Counted from the stretch's first letter, positions 1 through 9,330 are shown. The stretch: 64,000 bases of DNA from Pelagibacterium lentulum (GCF_003992625.1 NZ_RZMW01000043.1:124001-188000); one strand, 5' to 3'. Notes: generated by a model from the sequence alone, not told the origin. Translations and numbers: made by a program.

Positions 1-373
1 GCACCGTGCGGATGGCTTCCTTGGTTGAGGTCTTGCCGACACTGCCCGTCACCGCAACGATCTGCGCGTTGGAGCGTTGCCGGGCAAATCGGGCAAGCCG
101 GTTCAATCCTTCAAGCGCGTCGGACACAACGATCAGAGGCAGCCCCGAGAGCGTTGCTGCTTGCGCCTCGCTGACAAGCGCTGCGACCGCACCTGCCTCT
201 ACCGCCTTGGCGACGAAATCATGGCCGTCGAAATTGTCGCCCTTGATGGCAACGAAAAGGGCACCGGGCGATATGTCCCGCGAGTCTATGGAGATTGAGC
301 CGACCGACTGCGCCGCAATGTTTTCGGCCCGACCGCTGGTCGCCGCGATGACTTCAGCGATCGAATAAAGCAT
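1..373 (-). CDS. murF: MurF, UDP-MurNAc-tripeptide:D-Ala-D-Ala ligase (N-terminal part)
   Basis: Cytoplasmic ligase that adds D-Ala-D-Ala to the UDP-muramyl tripeptide, the last soluble step of the peptidoglycan precursor. The reading frame begins at an ATG at 371-373 and runs off the left edge of the window, so only about 124 residues are visible. They show the Mur-ligase N-terminal domain (MLYSIAEVIAATSG...) and the ATP-binding P-loop VTGSVGKTSTKE, whose GSVGKTST form is typical of MurF rather than MurE. It lies 16 bp downstream of the murE stop codon, as expected in the dcw operon. The rest of the protein cannot be judged. Confidence 0.93.
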   Translation of the reverse strand, partial: MLYSIAEVIAATSGRAENIAAQSVGSISIDSRDISPGALFVAIKGDNFDGHDFVAKAVEAGAVAALVSEAQAATLSGLPLIVVSDALEGLNRLARFARQRSNAQIVAVTGSVGKTSTKEAIRTV

Positions 374-389
374 TGCTACTGAAATCCCG

Positions 390-1832
390 TCAGTTTCCTA
401 GAGCTTCGCGTACAACTTCGTGATCCGAGAAATGGTGCTTGGTCTTGCCGATAATCTGATAGTCCTCATGCCCCTTACCAGCAACGAGCACGGTATCGTC
501 CGGCTCCATGATGGCAATTGCATGGTGAATGGCTTCGGCCCGGTCGCCGATCTCGGTGGCGCCTTTGGCAGCGGCCATGACCTGTGCCCGGATTGAGGCT
601 GCATCCTCGGTGCGAGGGTTGTCGTCGGTGACGATCGCCACATCGGCAAGCTCGGAAGCGATAGCGCCCATTTGCGGGCGTTTGCCCGCATCGCGGTCCC
701 CGCCGCAGCCAAAGACAACGATCAGCTTGCCCTTGGTAGAGGGGCGCAAGGTTTCCAATGCAACCCGCAACGCTTCGGGCTTGTGCGAGTAATCGACGAA
801 AACCGCACCATCGCCTTTTTTGCCCGCAAGCTCCAGCCGCCCCTTGGCGCCCTTGAGATGTTCGAGTGCCGCAATGGCCACGGCATTTTCAACGCCGGTT
901 GCCATGGCCAGCCCGGCAGCGACCACGGCATTATCGACCTGGAAACGGCCGACAAGCGGCAAATGGAAATCCAGCGGCTCGCCCACAAGTTTGCCTTTGA
1001 CCCGCTGGCCGAAACCTTCGACTTCGACACTTTCCACATCGATATGGGCACCACCCGCACCAACGGTGAAAACCGTCGCCCCACGATCGAGCGCAGCAAA
1101 CATGAAGGCCATGCCTTCCTCGTTTTCCGCATCGATGACCGCTGTTGCGCTGTCGTCTATCAACTCGCGGAACAGGCGCAGCTTGGCATCGCGATAGGCG
1201 TCCATATCCGCGTGGTAGTCGAGATGATCCCGACTGAGATTGGTGAACGCCACCGCCTCGAACTTCACCCCGTCGAGGCGGCGCTGATCGATGCCATGAC
1301 TGGACGCCTCCATTGCAACATAATCGACCCCGTCCGATTTGAGCTGCGCCAGCGTCTTATGCAGGGACAGCGCATCGGGGGTCGTCAACTCGCCCGGAAT
1401 GTGTTCATCGCCGACCATAAGGCCGAGCGTGCCAAGGCTTGCGCCCTTCAGGCCCGCATAGTCCCAGATCTGGCGCAGGAATGTAACAACCGAAGTCTTG
1501 CCATTGGTGCCGGTGACGGCCACGCAATGGGTGGGCTGCGGGCCGCAGGCTTTTGCAGCAGCGCGGGCATAAGCCATGCGAACGTCATCGACCAGGATGA
1601 CCGGCGCGTCCAGATCAAGCTCCGGCTTTATATCCGTAACAACGGCAACGGCACCGCGCGCAACGGCGTCCTTTGCAAAGGCGTTTCCATGCGCGCGCGT
1701 TCCTGGAAGCGCAAAAAACACATCCCCTTCTCCAACCAATCGGCTGTCGGCGCAAAGGCCAGACGCCGAAACATCCGGGCTCACCTTGGCCATGCCATCA
1801 AGTAAAGTGGCAACAGAAAAAGGCATGGTCAT
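390..1832 (-). CDS. murE: MurE, UDP-MurNAc-L-Ala-D-Glu:meso-diaminopimelate ligase
   Basis: Cytoplasmic ATP-dependent ligase adding the third residue of the peptidoglycan stem peptide. The 480-residue protein has normal family length. It shows an N-terminal Mur domain, the P-loop VTGTNGKTS (about residues 107-114), and a C-terminal domain with DNPRTED. The DNPR motif is the family signature for meso-diaminopimelate rather than lysine, consistent with a Gram-negative wall. It lies between ftsI (10 bp upstream) and murF (16 bp downstream) and is surely co-transcribed. Two in-frame ATGs two codons apart (1830-1832 and 1824-1826) are possible starts; the choice changes only two residues. Confidence 0.96.
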   Translation of the reverse strand: MTMPFSVATLLDGMAKVSPDVSASGLCADSRLVGEGDVFFALPGTRAHGNAFAKDAVARGAVAVVTDIKPELDLDAPVILVDDVRMAYARAAAKACGPQPTHCVAVTGTNGKTSVVTFLRQIWDYAGLKGASLGTLGLMVGDEHIPGELTTPDALSLHKTLAQLKSDGVDYVAMEASSHGIDQRRLDGVKFEAVAFTNLSRDHLDYHADMDAYRDAKLRLFRELIDDSATAVIDAENEEGMAFMFAALDRGATVFTVGAGGAHIDVESVEVEGFGQRVKGKLVGEPLDFHLPLVGRFQVDNAVVAAGLAMATGVENAVAIAALEHLKGAKGRLELAGKKGDGAVFVDYSHKPEALRVALETLRPSTKGKLIVVFGCGGDRDAGKRPQMGAIASELADVAIVTDDNPRTEDAASIRAQVMAAAKGATEIGDRAEAIHHAIAIMEPDDTVLVAGKGHEDYQIIGKTKHHFSDHEVVREALGN

Positions 1833-1842
1833 TCAAATGTCC

Positions 1843-3552
1843 TTATTGGCGCAATTCAATTGGAATAAGTTGGGCGTCGATCTCTGGGTCGTTATTTGGC
1901 TGGATGCCTAGCATAGGAGCGGCGCGCGCAACAATACGCCCCGACACTTCACCGGCATTCCAACCGGCGGTCCGGCCTGACTGCGCATTCTCCGCCTTGG
2001 GTTCATCGACGAGAATGAACATGGCATAGCGTGGCGCATCGAGCGGGAATGCCGAAGCAAAGAATGCCGTCACATTCTGGGTCGAATAGCGTCCATCCAC
2101 GACCTTTTCGGCCGTACCGGTCTTGCCGCCCCAACGATAGCCATTGGCAATGCGATTGCCACGACTCCCCGAACCTTCAAGGGCGTTGAGCCGCATCAGA
2201 TAGCGGATCTGATCGCTGGTGCGCTGAGAAACCACCTGCGATGCACCGACCATTGCCTCTTCCCGCGAACGCTCGAACAGCGTCGGGTCCATCAGATAGC
2301 CCCCATTGACCAAGGCTGCGGTCGCGGTGAGCATCTGCATTGGGGTGACACTCAGTCCATGGCCAAAGGAGATGGTCGCGGCTGCGACTTCCGAAAGGTT
2401 GTTCGGAATTGTTGAAGTGGTCACTTCCGGCAATTCGATCGACGGTCCACCTTCAAATCCCATGCGCGTGATGAAAGCCCGGAAATTATCCTTGCCCATC
2501 GCCTGCATCATTTTGATGGTGCCGATATTGGACGAGTATTTATAGACTTCCGCAACGCTCAGGATGCGGTATTTCCCGTGAAAGTCGCTGATGGAGTAGC
2601 GCCCGAACCGCGCGTTGAAGCGCGCATCGACGGAATCGGTGAGCCGCAATGCCCCGCTATCCAGAACAGCCGCAAATGTCATGGTCTTGAAGGTCGAGCC
2701 AGGCTCGAACTTCGCCGCAGTCAAGCGGTTAAAGCGCCCTTCCTCAAGCATCGTTGCAGGCACATTGGGATCGAAATCGGGCAGCGATGCCATCGCAACG
2801 ATTTCACCGGTATGGACGTCCATAATTGCGCCTGCTGCCGCAACTGCCTGATACCGTTCCATAGCGTCCAAAAGTTCGTCATGCAGCACATGCTGGACGC
2901 GCAGATCCAGCGCCAGATTGACCGGCGTCAGGGCGTTACCGCGCGCAAGGCCAAGCGATTGCAGCAGCGCAACATTGTCATCATCGAGATGCTTTTCGAC
3001 GCCCGCGATGCCAACATTGTCGATATTGACCGCGCCCATAACATGGGCCGCAACGGTGCCACCGGGATAGAACCGCTTGCTTTCCGTTACGAAATCCAGC
3101 CCTGGTATGCCCAGCCGCATGATACGCTCTTCCTGAGCTGGAGTAAGCTCGCGCGCCACCCAGACAAACCCGCGATCACCCGAAAGCCGTTGGCGCAACC
3201 AGGAACGGTTCAGATGCGGTAGTACCGTCAGAAGCGCATCGGTCGCTTCATCCACATCGAGAATACGTCGCGGTTCGGCAAACAGTGAAGGCACGCGGAT
3301 ATCGACGGCCATTTCAATGCCGTTGCGATCCAGAATTGCCGGACGCGAGGCCATGATTGCATCGCGCGTCTGCCCTTCGATAGTCGTATCGAGTTCGATA
3401 TTGCCCAACCAGACAAGCCGCCCAGCCATGATGGCGAAAACAACGAATACAAAGAACATCGCCCAGCGAATGCGCGCGCTTGTAAGGTTGCCCCGGCTCT
3501 TGCGGGCGCCATCAAGCGAAATCGTGACATCGTTGCTGGCTATCGCACTCAC
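1843..3552 (-). CDS. ftsI: FtsI, septal peptidoglycan transpeptidase (class B PBP3)
   Basis: Division-specific penicillin-binding protein that cross-links septal peptidoglycan. The 569-residue protein has one N-terminal membrane anchor (about residues 29-48), a pedestal domain, and a transpeptidase domain with all three active-site motifs: STFK (catalytic Ser about 286), SSN (about 340-342) and KTGT (about 477-480). The start codon overlaps the ftsL stop by 4 bp (ATGA), pointing to translational coupling. No key residue is missing. Membrane topology would be cytoplasm-in, with the catalytic part in the periplasm. Confidence 0.96.
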   Translation of the reverse strand: MSAIASNDVTISLDGARKSRGNLTSARIRWAMFFVFVVFAIMAGRLVWLGNIELDTTIEGQTRDAIMASRPAILDRNGIEMAVDIRVPSLFAEPRRILDVDEATDALLTVLPHLNRSWLRQRLSGDRGFVWVARELTPAQEERIMRLGIPGLDFVTESKRFYPGGTVAAHVMGAVNIDNVGIAGVEKHLDDDNVALLQSLGLARGNALTPVNLALDLRVQHVLHDELLDAMERYQAVAAAGAIMDVHTGEIVAMASLPDFDPNVPATMLEEGRFNRLTAAKFEPGSTFKTMTFAAVLDSGALRLTDSVDARFNARFGRYSISDFHGKYRILSVAEVYKYSSNIGTIKMMQAMGKDNFRAFITRMGFEGGPSIELPEVTTSTIPNNLSEVAAATISFGHGLSVTPMQMLTATAALVNGGYLMDPTLFERSREEAMVGASQVVSQRTSDQIRYLMRLNALEGSGSRGNRIANGYRWGGKTGTAEKVVDGRYSTQNVTAFFASAFPLDAPRYAMFILVDEPKAENAQSGRTAGWNAGEVSGRIVARAAPMLGIQPNNDPEIDAQLIPIELRQ

Positions 3553-3938
3553 AACAACCCCTCCAGCAGGGCGCCGATCGGATCCTCGCCCTCTTCAATC
3601 GATTGGAACAAGGCGTCCAGCGCGTCGGTATCGAGACGCATCTGCGGACGCATGGGAATAGCATCGATCGAACCGAACTGGCTGGCTTTGGCCATCTGCA
3701 GGTTCAGTTCTTCGCTATGACGTTTGATGATCGGCTGAATCTGCGTTGGTTGATTGAGATAGGCCCAGTCGGCACGCAAGATCGAGAGATCGGCCTGCTG
3801 CTTTGCGATTGCATTTTCGATGGAGCGGATTTCGGCTGCGGTCAGTTCGGCCATATGCTTTTGCGCATAAACGCCAACAAGGGCAAACATGGACACGACC
3901 GCGAGAAGCACGTTGATCTTGTGGAGCAGACTGTTCAT
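3549..3938 (-). CDS. ftsL: FtsL, cell-division membrane protein
   Basis: Small bitopic division protein, the usual partner of FtsB and FtsQ in the divisome. Its 129 residues show a short cytoplasmic N-terminus, one membrane segment (about residues 8-25) and a periplasmic coiled-coil-like stretch (AEIRSIENAIAKQQADLSIL). Sequence conservation in this family is low, so the call leans on topology and on the exact dcw position between rsmH and ftsI. Both ends overlap neighbours by 4 bp (ATGA with rsmH upstream and with ftsI downstream). The C-terminal tail after the coiled coil is long and acidic. Confidence 0.85.
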   Translation of the reverse strand: MNSLLHKINVLLAVVSMFALVGVYAQKHMAELTAAEIRSIENAIAKQQADLSILRADWAYLNQPTQIQPIIKRHSEELNLQMAKASQFGSIDAIPMRPQMRLDTDALDALFQSIEEGEDPIGALLEGLL

Positions 3939-4966
3939 GCCGCACCTCGCCTGAAGCCGGGCACACCAAGCCCTTCACGGGAAACTTCACGCGCAGGCGC
4001 CAGGGTCCGGATACCTGAACGCAACGTAGCCGAACGCGCCCGCGGATTGCGCGCCAGTTCGGCACTGCCCGCCTTGACCGGCTTGCGCACCGGCGCCCAG
4101 CACGACTCCACCGCCTCAACCTGCGGCAAGTGCCGCGACTGAGGCGCTGAGGTTTTACTGATATCGAAAAAGCGTTTGACGATGCGATCTTCGAGCGAAT
4201 GGAAAGTCACGACCGCCAACCGCCCGCCTTCGGTCAGAAGGCGTTCGGCGGCGAAAAGGCCGCCGACAAGCTCGTCGAACTCGCGATTGACCGCAATCCG
4301 GAGCGCCTGAAAGGTTTTGGTCGCCGGATGAGTGGCGCCGGGCTTTCGCCCGATGGTCTTTTCGATAAGCCGCGCCAGCGCCAGCGTATCGGTGATCGGG
4401 GTATCGGCGCGCGCGGCGACAATGGCCCTGGCGATGCGCCGGGACGCGCGTTCCTCGCCATAAGCGAAAATCAGATTGGCGAGTTCGGCTTCATCCAGTT
4501 CGTTGACGAGATCAGCGGCGCTGGTCCCTTCCCGGCCCATGCGCATATCGAGCGGCCCCGCGCGCATAAAGGAAAAGCCGCGCTCACCCTGGTCCAGTTG
4601 CATGGAACTGACCCCGATATCGAGCACCACGCCAGCAACCGGCTTGTCGGCTACAAGGCTGTCGAGTTCGGCAAAACGGCCTGCAATGAAGGTGAACCTG
4701 TCTCCGAATTCAGAAGCGAGCTTTTCGGCAAAGGGAAGAACGGTCGGGTCGCGGTCGATCCCGATGACAATCGCGCCGCGATCGAGCATGGCACGTGAAT
4801 AGCCACCGGCGCCGAATGTGCCATCGACAATGCAGGCGCCATCGAGCGGCCCAAGCGCTTCAAGCACCTCCGGCAGCAATACAGATTCATGGGAATTATC
4901 AGGGCCTGAACCGGCCACGTTATTATTGCCCATAGGGTCTGTGACTCGCGCCTCGCGCTCCTTCAT
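3935..4966 (-). CDS. rsmH: RsmH, 16S rRNA m4C1402 methyltransferase (MraW)
   Basis: SAM-dependent methyltransferase that modifies C1402 of 16S rRNA in the ribosomal P site. It shows the family N-terminal motif HESVLLPEVLEAL, the SAM-binding stretch VDGTFGAGGYSRAML followed by GIDRDP, and VVLDIGVSSMQLDQGERGFSF, then a conserved TFHSLEDRIVKRFF near the C-terminus. I chose the ATG at 4964-4966 because AGAGG lies five bases upstream; a GTG at 4987 and an ATG at 4933 are alternatives. It is the first gene of the visible dcw operon and overlaps ftsL by 4 bp. The usual upstream partner mraZ is absent: rnpB comes next. Confidence 0.94.
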   Translation of the reverse strand: MKEREARVTDPMGNNNVAGSGPDNSHESVLLPEVLEALGPLDGACIVDGTFGAGGYSRAMLDRGAIVIGIDRDPTVLPFAEKLASEFGDRFTFIAGRFAELDSLVADKPVAGVVLDIGVSSMQLDQGERGFSFMRAGPLDMRMGREGTSAADLVNELDEAELANLIFAYGEERASRRIARAIVAARADTPITDTLALARLIEKTIGRKPGATHPATKTFQALRIAVNREFDELVGGLFAAERLLTEGGRLAVVTFHSLEDRIVKRFFDISKTSAPQSRHLPQVEAVESCWAPVRKPVKAGSAELARNPRARSATLRSGIRTLAPAREVSREGLGVPGFRRGAA

Positions 4967-5085
4967 TCGACCTCTGAAAAAGGCCACGCATAAAGAACTT
5001 TACGTGGATCAAATCCACTTTGACGCAGATTGCATGGCAGGCTTTAAGAATTTGTTTCCCAAACCCGGTTTTGTGGAAAAGCGTC

Positions 5086-5465
<380 letters not shown>

Positions 5466-5516
5466 GACGACGCTGATGTATGGTGGCTGGCGCCATCCCG
5501 TCAAGCCTGTTGGCGC

Positions 5517-6242
5517 CTACTCGGCCAACAGCACCTGACGCTGCCCCCGCACGGCCTGGATTTCCTGATAGGCGGTGTTGATGGCAGCCATCTTGGCTGT
5601 CGCCAGACCCATCAGTTCGGTCGGCACGCCCTTGGCAATCATCCTGTCAGGGTGATGCTCGGCAACAAGCTGGCGATAGGTCCGCTTGAGTTCGTCATCG
5701 CTGGCCCCAGGCACAAGTCCCAACACCGCATAAGGATCGCGCTGCCCGCTCGGCATAAGCACGTGCTGGCTGGCAATCTGCTCGAACCGGACTTCATCGA
5801 ACCCGAATATGTCGCTTATCGCTTTCAGATACGCAATCTCGTCCTCATGCACGAGGCCATCTGCCGTCGCAATCTCAAACAGGGCGTCCAGCACATGTTC
5901 AAGCGTCGCCGGGCTATCGATGAACAGCTTGCGAACCTTGCGCGCATAGGCATCGAAACCCGCGACATCCTGCTGTGCCAGTGCAAAAAATTGATCAACG
6001 TGTCTGTCCTCGCCCTCGGCAATATCGACGAGCCTGTGAAATGTCTTGATTTCACGAATGCTGACGACGCCATCGGCGACTGCCATCTTGGCTGAAAGCG
6101 CAATAATGGACATGGTGAAGGCCGCATCGCGCCCACCGGGCATCCAGTTGTCTGGATCGAAAATATTGGCGATCCCGCCAGCCAACCCGGTTCCTTCGGA
6201 AAAAGAACCCAGAAAGGCGGCGATACGCTGCCAGATAGACAT
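5517..6242 (-). CDS. TerB and DnaJ-domain co-chaperone (DjlA-like)
   Basis: Protein of about 241 residues with a TerB/DjlA-N-like helical domain in the first half (AFTMSIIALSAKMAVADGVVS..., repeated acidic loops such as ATADGLVHEDE) and a C-terminal J domain (DPYAVLGLVPGASDDELKRTY, then the HPD tripeptide in EHHPDRM). The J domain implies stimulation of a DnaK-type ATPase. Unlike E. coli DjlA there is no strong N-terminal membrane segment, so it is probably soluble. The ATG at 6240-6242 (MSIWQRI) is chosen because the upstream extension is arginine- and cysteine-rich and unlike the family. The gene ends about 50 bp before the rnpB 5' end. Confidence 0.85.
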   Translation of the reverse strand: MSIWQRIAAFLGSFSEGTGLAGGIANIFDPDNWMPGGRDAAFTMSIIALSAKMAVADGVVSIREIKTFHRLVDIAEGEDRHVDQFFALAQQDVAGFDAYARKVRKLFIDSPATLEHVLDALFEIATADGLVHEDEIAYLKAISDIFGFDEVRFEQIASQHVLMPSGQRDPYAVLGLVPGASDDELKRTYRQLVAEHHPDRMIAKGVPTELMGLATAKMAAINTAYQEIQAVRGQRQVLLAE

Positions 6243-6432
6243 CTCGCGTTTCCGAATAATCAAGGCCTTAAGACGACACGCCAAGGCCCGAAAGAACCGA
6301 TCAAGCTGAAGCGCAAACGGAGGGCACCTGCCCAAGTCTGAGCAGGAGCAACACGACGATGACATGATTCTGCTCCCTCGATCTGCGGCTTTCCCTGCTG
6401 ACTCCTACTGGATTGCGGGGAATTTTAATGGC

Positions 6433-7209
6433 CTACCAACGATAATCGTAATCATCATAGACGAAGCCATAGCGATTGCCTACCGGCGCTGATGGTATAG
6501 GTGCTACCCGCCCGGCGGGACCCACCTGATCGGCATGAACCCAGATGACCTGCCCGTTATTACCCACAATCGCAACCAGTTCACCGCCTCCGCCTGCCGG
6601 ACGAACCGGCTCCCCTGGCATCGGCGCCAGCGCTTCTCGCTCCTCGCGGGACATGAACCCGTTACTGCTGACCGAAATGCCACTTGCCGGGCGCGCAGCA
6701 CTGGCAGTCACTGCATTTTGATCGATAGCCTGCTCCTGCCGGGGCAAGGTTAACCCTTCCGGGCGCGGGATCGGGCGCGGCGGCTCCACAACGGCCACTG
6801 TCTGCTCAGCTTCGGTCGACGAGACGGTTGCAGAGGACGTAGTATTTTCCGTCGCACGGGCAACCGCAGGTTCGTCAGAACCGAGCGGCCGGCCATTGAC
6901 CGTCACAATCGGGCCGGTCCTGACCGCTTCGCGCGGCTCTTCAGGCACAACCGGGAAGCCCGCACTATCGACAACGCGATTTGGGGCTGTGGCGGTACGC
7001 TCGGCTTCTTCTACCACTTCTTCGGCAATTACCACTTCTTCGGCAATGTCCTCGTCGGCAACAATGCTCTCGGTTTCGACAACATCGATACTATGCGCCT
7101 CATCGCTTCCGATGCGCGAGATGGCATCGCGCTGAAACCAGCCGCTACCAAAAGCTACGATCAAGGCGAGGATCATCGCGCCCGACACAGAGGGTTTGTT
7201 CAACATCAT
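6433..7209 (-). CDS. Secreted or membrane-anchored acidic protein of unknown function
   Basis: I do not recognise this protein. About 258 residues from the ATG at 7207-7209, which has AGGACGG a few bases upstream. It begins with a hydrophobic segment (VSGAMILALIVAFGSGWF), followed by a very acidic stretch rich in Glu-Val pairs (about residues 40-70). Next comes a Pro/Ala/Thr-rich low-complexity linker, then a C-terminal part with GELVAIVGNNGQVIWVHADQ and a tail rich in Tyr and Asp. This looks like a single-pass anchored or secreted envelope protein with a small C-terminal domain. It stands alone between metF and the TerB/DnaJ gene on the same strand. Confidence 0.6.
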   Translation of the reverse strand: MMLNKPSVSGAMILALIVAFGSGWFQRDAISRIGSDEAHSIDVVETESIVADEDIAEEVVIAEEVVEEAERTATAPNRVVDSAGFPVVPEEPREAVRTGPIVTVNGRPLGSDEPAVARATENTTSSATVSSTEAEQTVAVVEPPRPIPRPEGLTLPRQEQAIDQNAVTASAARPASGISVSSNGFMSREEREALAPMPGEPVRPAGGGGELVAIVGNNGQVIWVHADQVGPAGRVAPIPSAPVGNRYGFVYDDYDYRW

Positions 7210-7310
7210 CAACCGTCCTGTTTGCCCCGCATGACACACAAATGTACCCACGATCATGGCAGCAGTTTGGTGAACGCGCGATGAACCATTCCTTACCGAC
7301 CAGTTAACGC

Positions 7311-8210
7311 CTATGGGCGGATGCCCAAAAGCCGGGCCAGAGCCAGTACCAGATTGGAACGGTTCAGCGTGTAGAAATGGAACTCCGTTACCCCTGAATC
7401 GAGTAACTCGGTAGCCTGTTCAGCGGCAACTGCCGCCGCAACAAGTGCGTGCGTTTCGGGATCGTCCTCAAGCCCATCGAAGCGCTCGGCCAGCCAGCGA
7501 GGAATCGATGCACCGCACCGGCCTGCAAAACCCGCGATCTGTTTGAAGCTGTGAATCGGTTGGATGCCGGGAACGATAGGCGCCTCGATGCCCGCCTTGC
7601 GGGCCCGCTCGACAAAGCGCCAATAATCGCCGTTCTCAAAGAACATCTGCGTGATCGCGCGGTTGGCGCCGGCGTCGATCTTGCGCTTGAGATTGTCGAT
7701 TTCTGCGTCCCAATCGACGCTTTGCGGATGCTTTTCCGGATAAGCGGCAACCGAAATATCGAAATCACCGATCTTACGGATGCCCGCCACCAGATCGGCA
7801 GCGTTCTTGTAGCCGTCGGGATGCGGGGTAAAGGGCTGACCAACCCCTTCGGGCGGATCGCCACGCAAGGCAACGATCCGATTGACGCCAGCTTCTGCAT
7901 ATCCACGCACCACCTCATCGACTTCATCGCGCGTCGCACCGACGCAGGTAAGATGCGCCGCAGCGGGAACGCCGGACTCGGCGGTGATCCGCGATACCAT
8001 GCGCAAGGTACGCTCGCGCGTTGAACCGCCTGCCCCGTAAGTAACCGAAACAAAACGCGGTTTGAGCGGCGCGAGTTTATTGAGGCTCTCCCAGAACCGC
8101 GCTTCCATCATATCCGTTTTTGGCGGAAAGAACTCGAAGCTAACCTCAAGATCAGGGCGGTTGACTTCCGGTTGGCGGCTGAGGCGCGTGGCGCCATTAT
8201 TCGGGGTCAC
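7311..8210 (-). CDS. metF: MetF, 5,10-methylenetetrahydrofolate reductase
   Basis: FAD enzyme that reduces methylene-THF to methyl-THF, the methyl donor for methionine synthesis. The 299-residue length is standard. It shows the family opening SFEFFPPKTDMMEARFW, the FAD/folate-site stretch FVSVTYGAGGSTRERT, and HLTCVGATRDEVDEV and ALRGDPP. It starts 20 bp after the stop of the ArsR-methyltransferase gene and is probably its operon partner. This places it under control of the operator found at 9227-9246. Confidence 0.95.
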   Translation of the reverse strand: MTPNNGATRLSRQPEVNRPDLEVSFEFFPPKTDMMEARFWESLNKLAPLKPRFVSVTYGAGGSTRERTLRMVSRITAESGVPAAAHLTCVGATRDEVDEVVRGYAEAGVNRIVALRGDPPEGVGQPFTPHPDGYKNAADLVAGIRKIGDFDISVAAYPEKHPQSVDWDAEIDNLKRKIDAGANRAITQMFFENGDYWRFVERARKAGIEAPIVPGIQPIHSFKQIAGFAGRCGASIPRWLAERFDGLEDDPETHALVAAAVAAEQATELLDSGVTEFHFYTLNRSNLVLALARLLGIRP

Positions 8211-8230
8211 GGGTTAGAAATCCTTATCGA

Positions 8231-9226
8231 TTATTGCGTTCGGCCAACGGGCGACAACTGCCAGAGACAAACCGTCAGCCCTTCGCTGTCCTGGGGTGGA
8301 AATTTGTCGACTTTTACGACTTTGAGCCCCGCTGCCTGCGCCCAGCTTTCCATCTGGTCATCTGAAAGCCCAAGGCGTCTATGCGCTTGCTCTTCGCGCA
8401 AAAACTCGAATTTGTGCGGCGCGAAATCTACGATCACAAGAGTGCCATTGCGCTTGATGCAGGCGCCGATGGCGCCAAGGGCCGCCCCAGGGTCATCGAA
8501 ATAATGCAGCACCTGATGCACGACCACCGCATCGGCAAAGTCCGAGTAATCCTCAAGCTCGGCAATATCGCCCAACCGCACCTGAGCGTGAGCGATCCCG
8601 GCAGCATCGAGCTTGGCGCGGGCAATCGAAAGCATCTCACGGCTGGAGTCGATGCCCATGCCCTGCCGATAGTGATCGGCAAGCAATTCCAGCATACGAC
8701 CTGTGCCCGTTCCGATGTCGAGCAGGGTTTCGACATCGCTTCCTTCAAAGCACTGTAAAATGCCCTGTTCCACTGCCGCTTCCGGCGCATGTAGTGAGCG
8801 CAACCGATCCCAGCTTTCCGCAATCTTGCCAAAATAGGCTGCAGCCTTTTCCCTTTGCGCCATGCGCAGCCTGGTGAGCTTGGAACGATCGCGCGCGACA
8901 TCCTGCGTCGAACCGTCAAGCTCGTCCTTGAGCCAGCCTGCAAGCGATCCGGCGACGCCGTTTTCGGTGAGACGGTAATAGGCCCAGGCGCCCTCGGCAT
9001 GGCGCGTTACAAGTCCGGCATCGGCCAGAAGTTTGAGATGCCGCGATATCCGCGGCTGGCTTTGCCCGAGGATTTCGGTAAAATCCTTGACACTGAGTTC
9101 GCCTTCGGCCAGCAAGGCCAAAAGACGCAACCGTGTCTCTTCACCGGCAGCCTTGAGTAGCGCAACGATTGTATCAGCGTTTGCCAAATCCCGCCCCTGG
9201 CAGCACGACACCAAATTAAATGACAT
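8231..9226 (-). CDS. ArsR-family regulator fused to a SAM-dependent methyltransferase
   Basis: A 331-residue two-domain protein. Residues about 15-95 form an ArsR/SmtB winged helix (VALLKAAGEETRLRLLALL..., QPRISRHLKLL recognition helix). Residues about 140-310 form a class I methyltransferase with the SAM motif LLDIGTGTGRMLELL. Such fusions commonly precede metF or metH in Alphaproteobacteria, and SAH-responsive ArsR proteins (SahR) control the methionine cycle in Proteobacteria; assigning this protein to that group is inference. The ATG at 9224-9226 abuts a perfect inverted repeat and has no clear ribosome-binding site. Whether the methyltransferase domain is catalytic or just a SAM/SAH sensor is not decidable from sequence. 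Confidence 0.88.
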   Translation of the reverse strand: MSFNLVSCCQGRDLANADTIVALLKAAGEETRLRLLALLAEGELSVKDFTEILGQSQPRISRHLKLLADAGLVTRHAEGAWAYYRLTENGVAGSLAGWLKDELDGSTQDVARDRSKLTRLRMAQREKAAAYFGKIAESWDRLRSLHAPEAAVEQGILQCFEGSDVETLLDIGTGTGRMLELLADHYRQGMGIDSSREMLSIARAKLDAAGIAHAQVRLGDIAELEDYSDFADAVVVHQVLHYFDDPGAALGAIGACIKRNGTLVIVDFAPHKFEFLREEQAHRRLGLSDDQMESWAQAAGLKVVKVDKFPPQDSEGLTVCLWQLSPVGRTQ

Positions 9227-9246
9227 AAAGATATGTTTATATCTTT
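9227..9246. promoter_or_regulatory. Putative autoregulatory operator of the ArsR-methyltransferase/metF operon
   Basis: Perfect inverted repeat with 8-bp arms and a 4-bp spacer: AAAGATAT, GTTT, ATATCTTT. It touches the start codon of the ArsR-methyltransferase gene, so it overlaps the place where a ribosome-binding site would be. An ArsR protein bound here would block transcription initiation or early elongation. The ligand (SAM, SAH or homocysteine) is not shown by the sequence. Confidence 0.7.
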
Positions 9247-9295
9247 TTCGTCAAGTGCGCAGGCTGGCTTTTTTACGCTGTAGCAGGGTTTTCAA

Positions 9296-9330
9296 AAAGC
9301 AAACGGACCGGTCAGGCGACCGATCCGTCT
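9296..9330 (-). terminator. Rho-independent terminator of the DUF2336 gene
   Basis: On the minus strand an imperfect GC-rich hairpin (ACGGATCGGTC paired with GACCGGTCCGT, one mismatch, short loop) is followed by TTTGCTTTTTG. It lies 26 bp after the stop codon of the DUF2336 gene. Confidence 0.75.

Noticed and set aside
672-1805. Plus-strand open frame of about 377 codons opposite murE
   Set aside because: MurE is unmistakable on the minus strand; the opposite frame has shadow-like composition.
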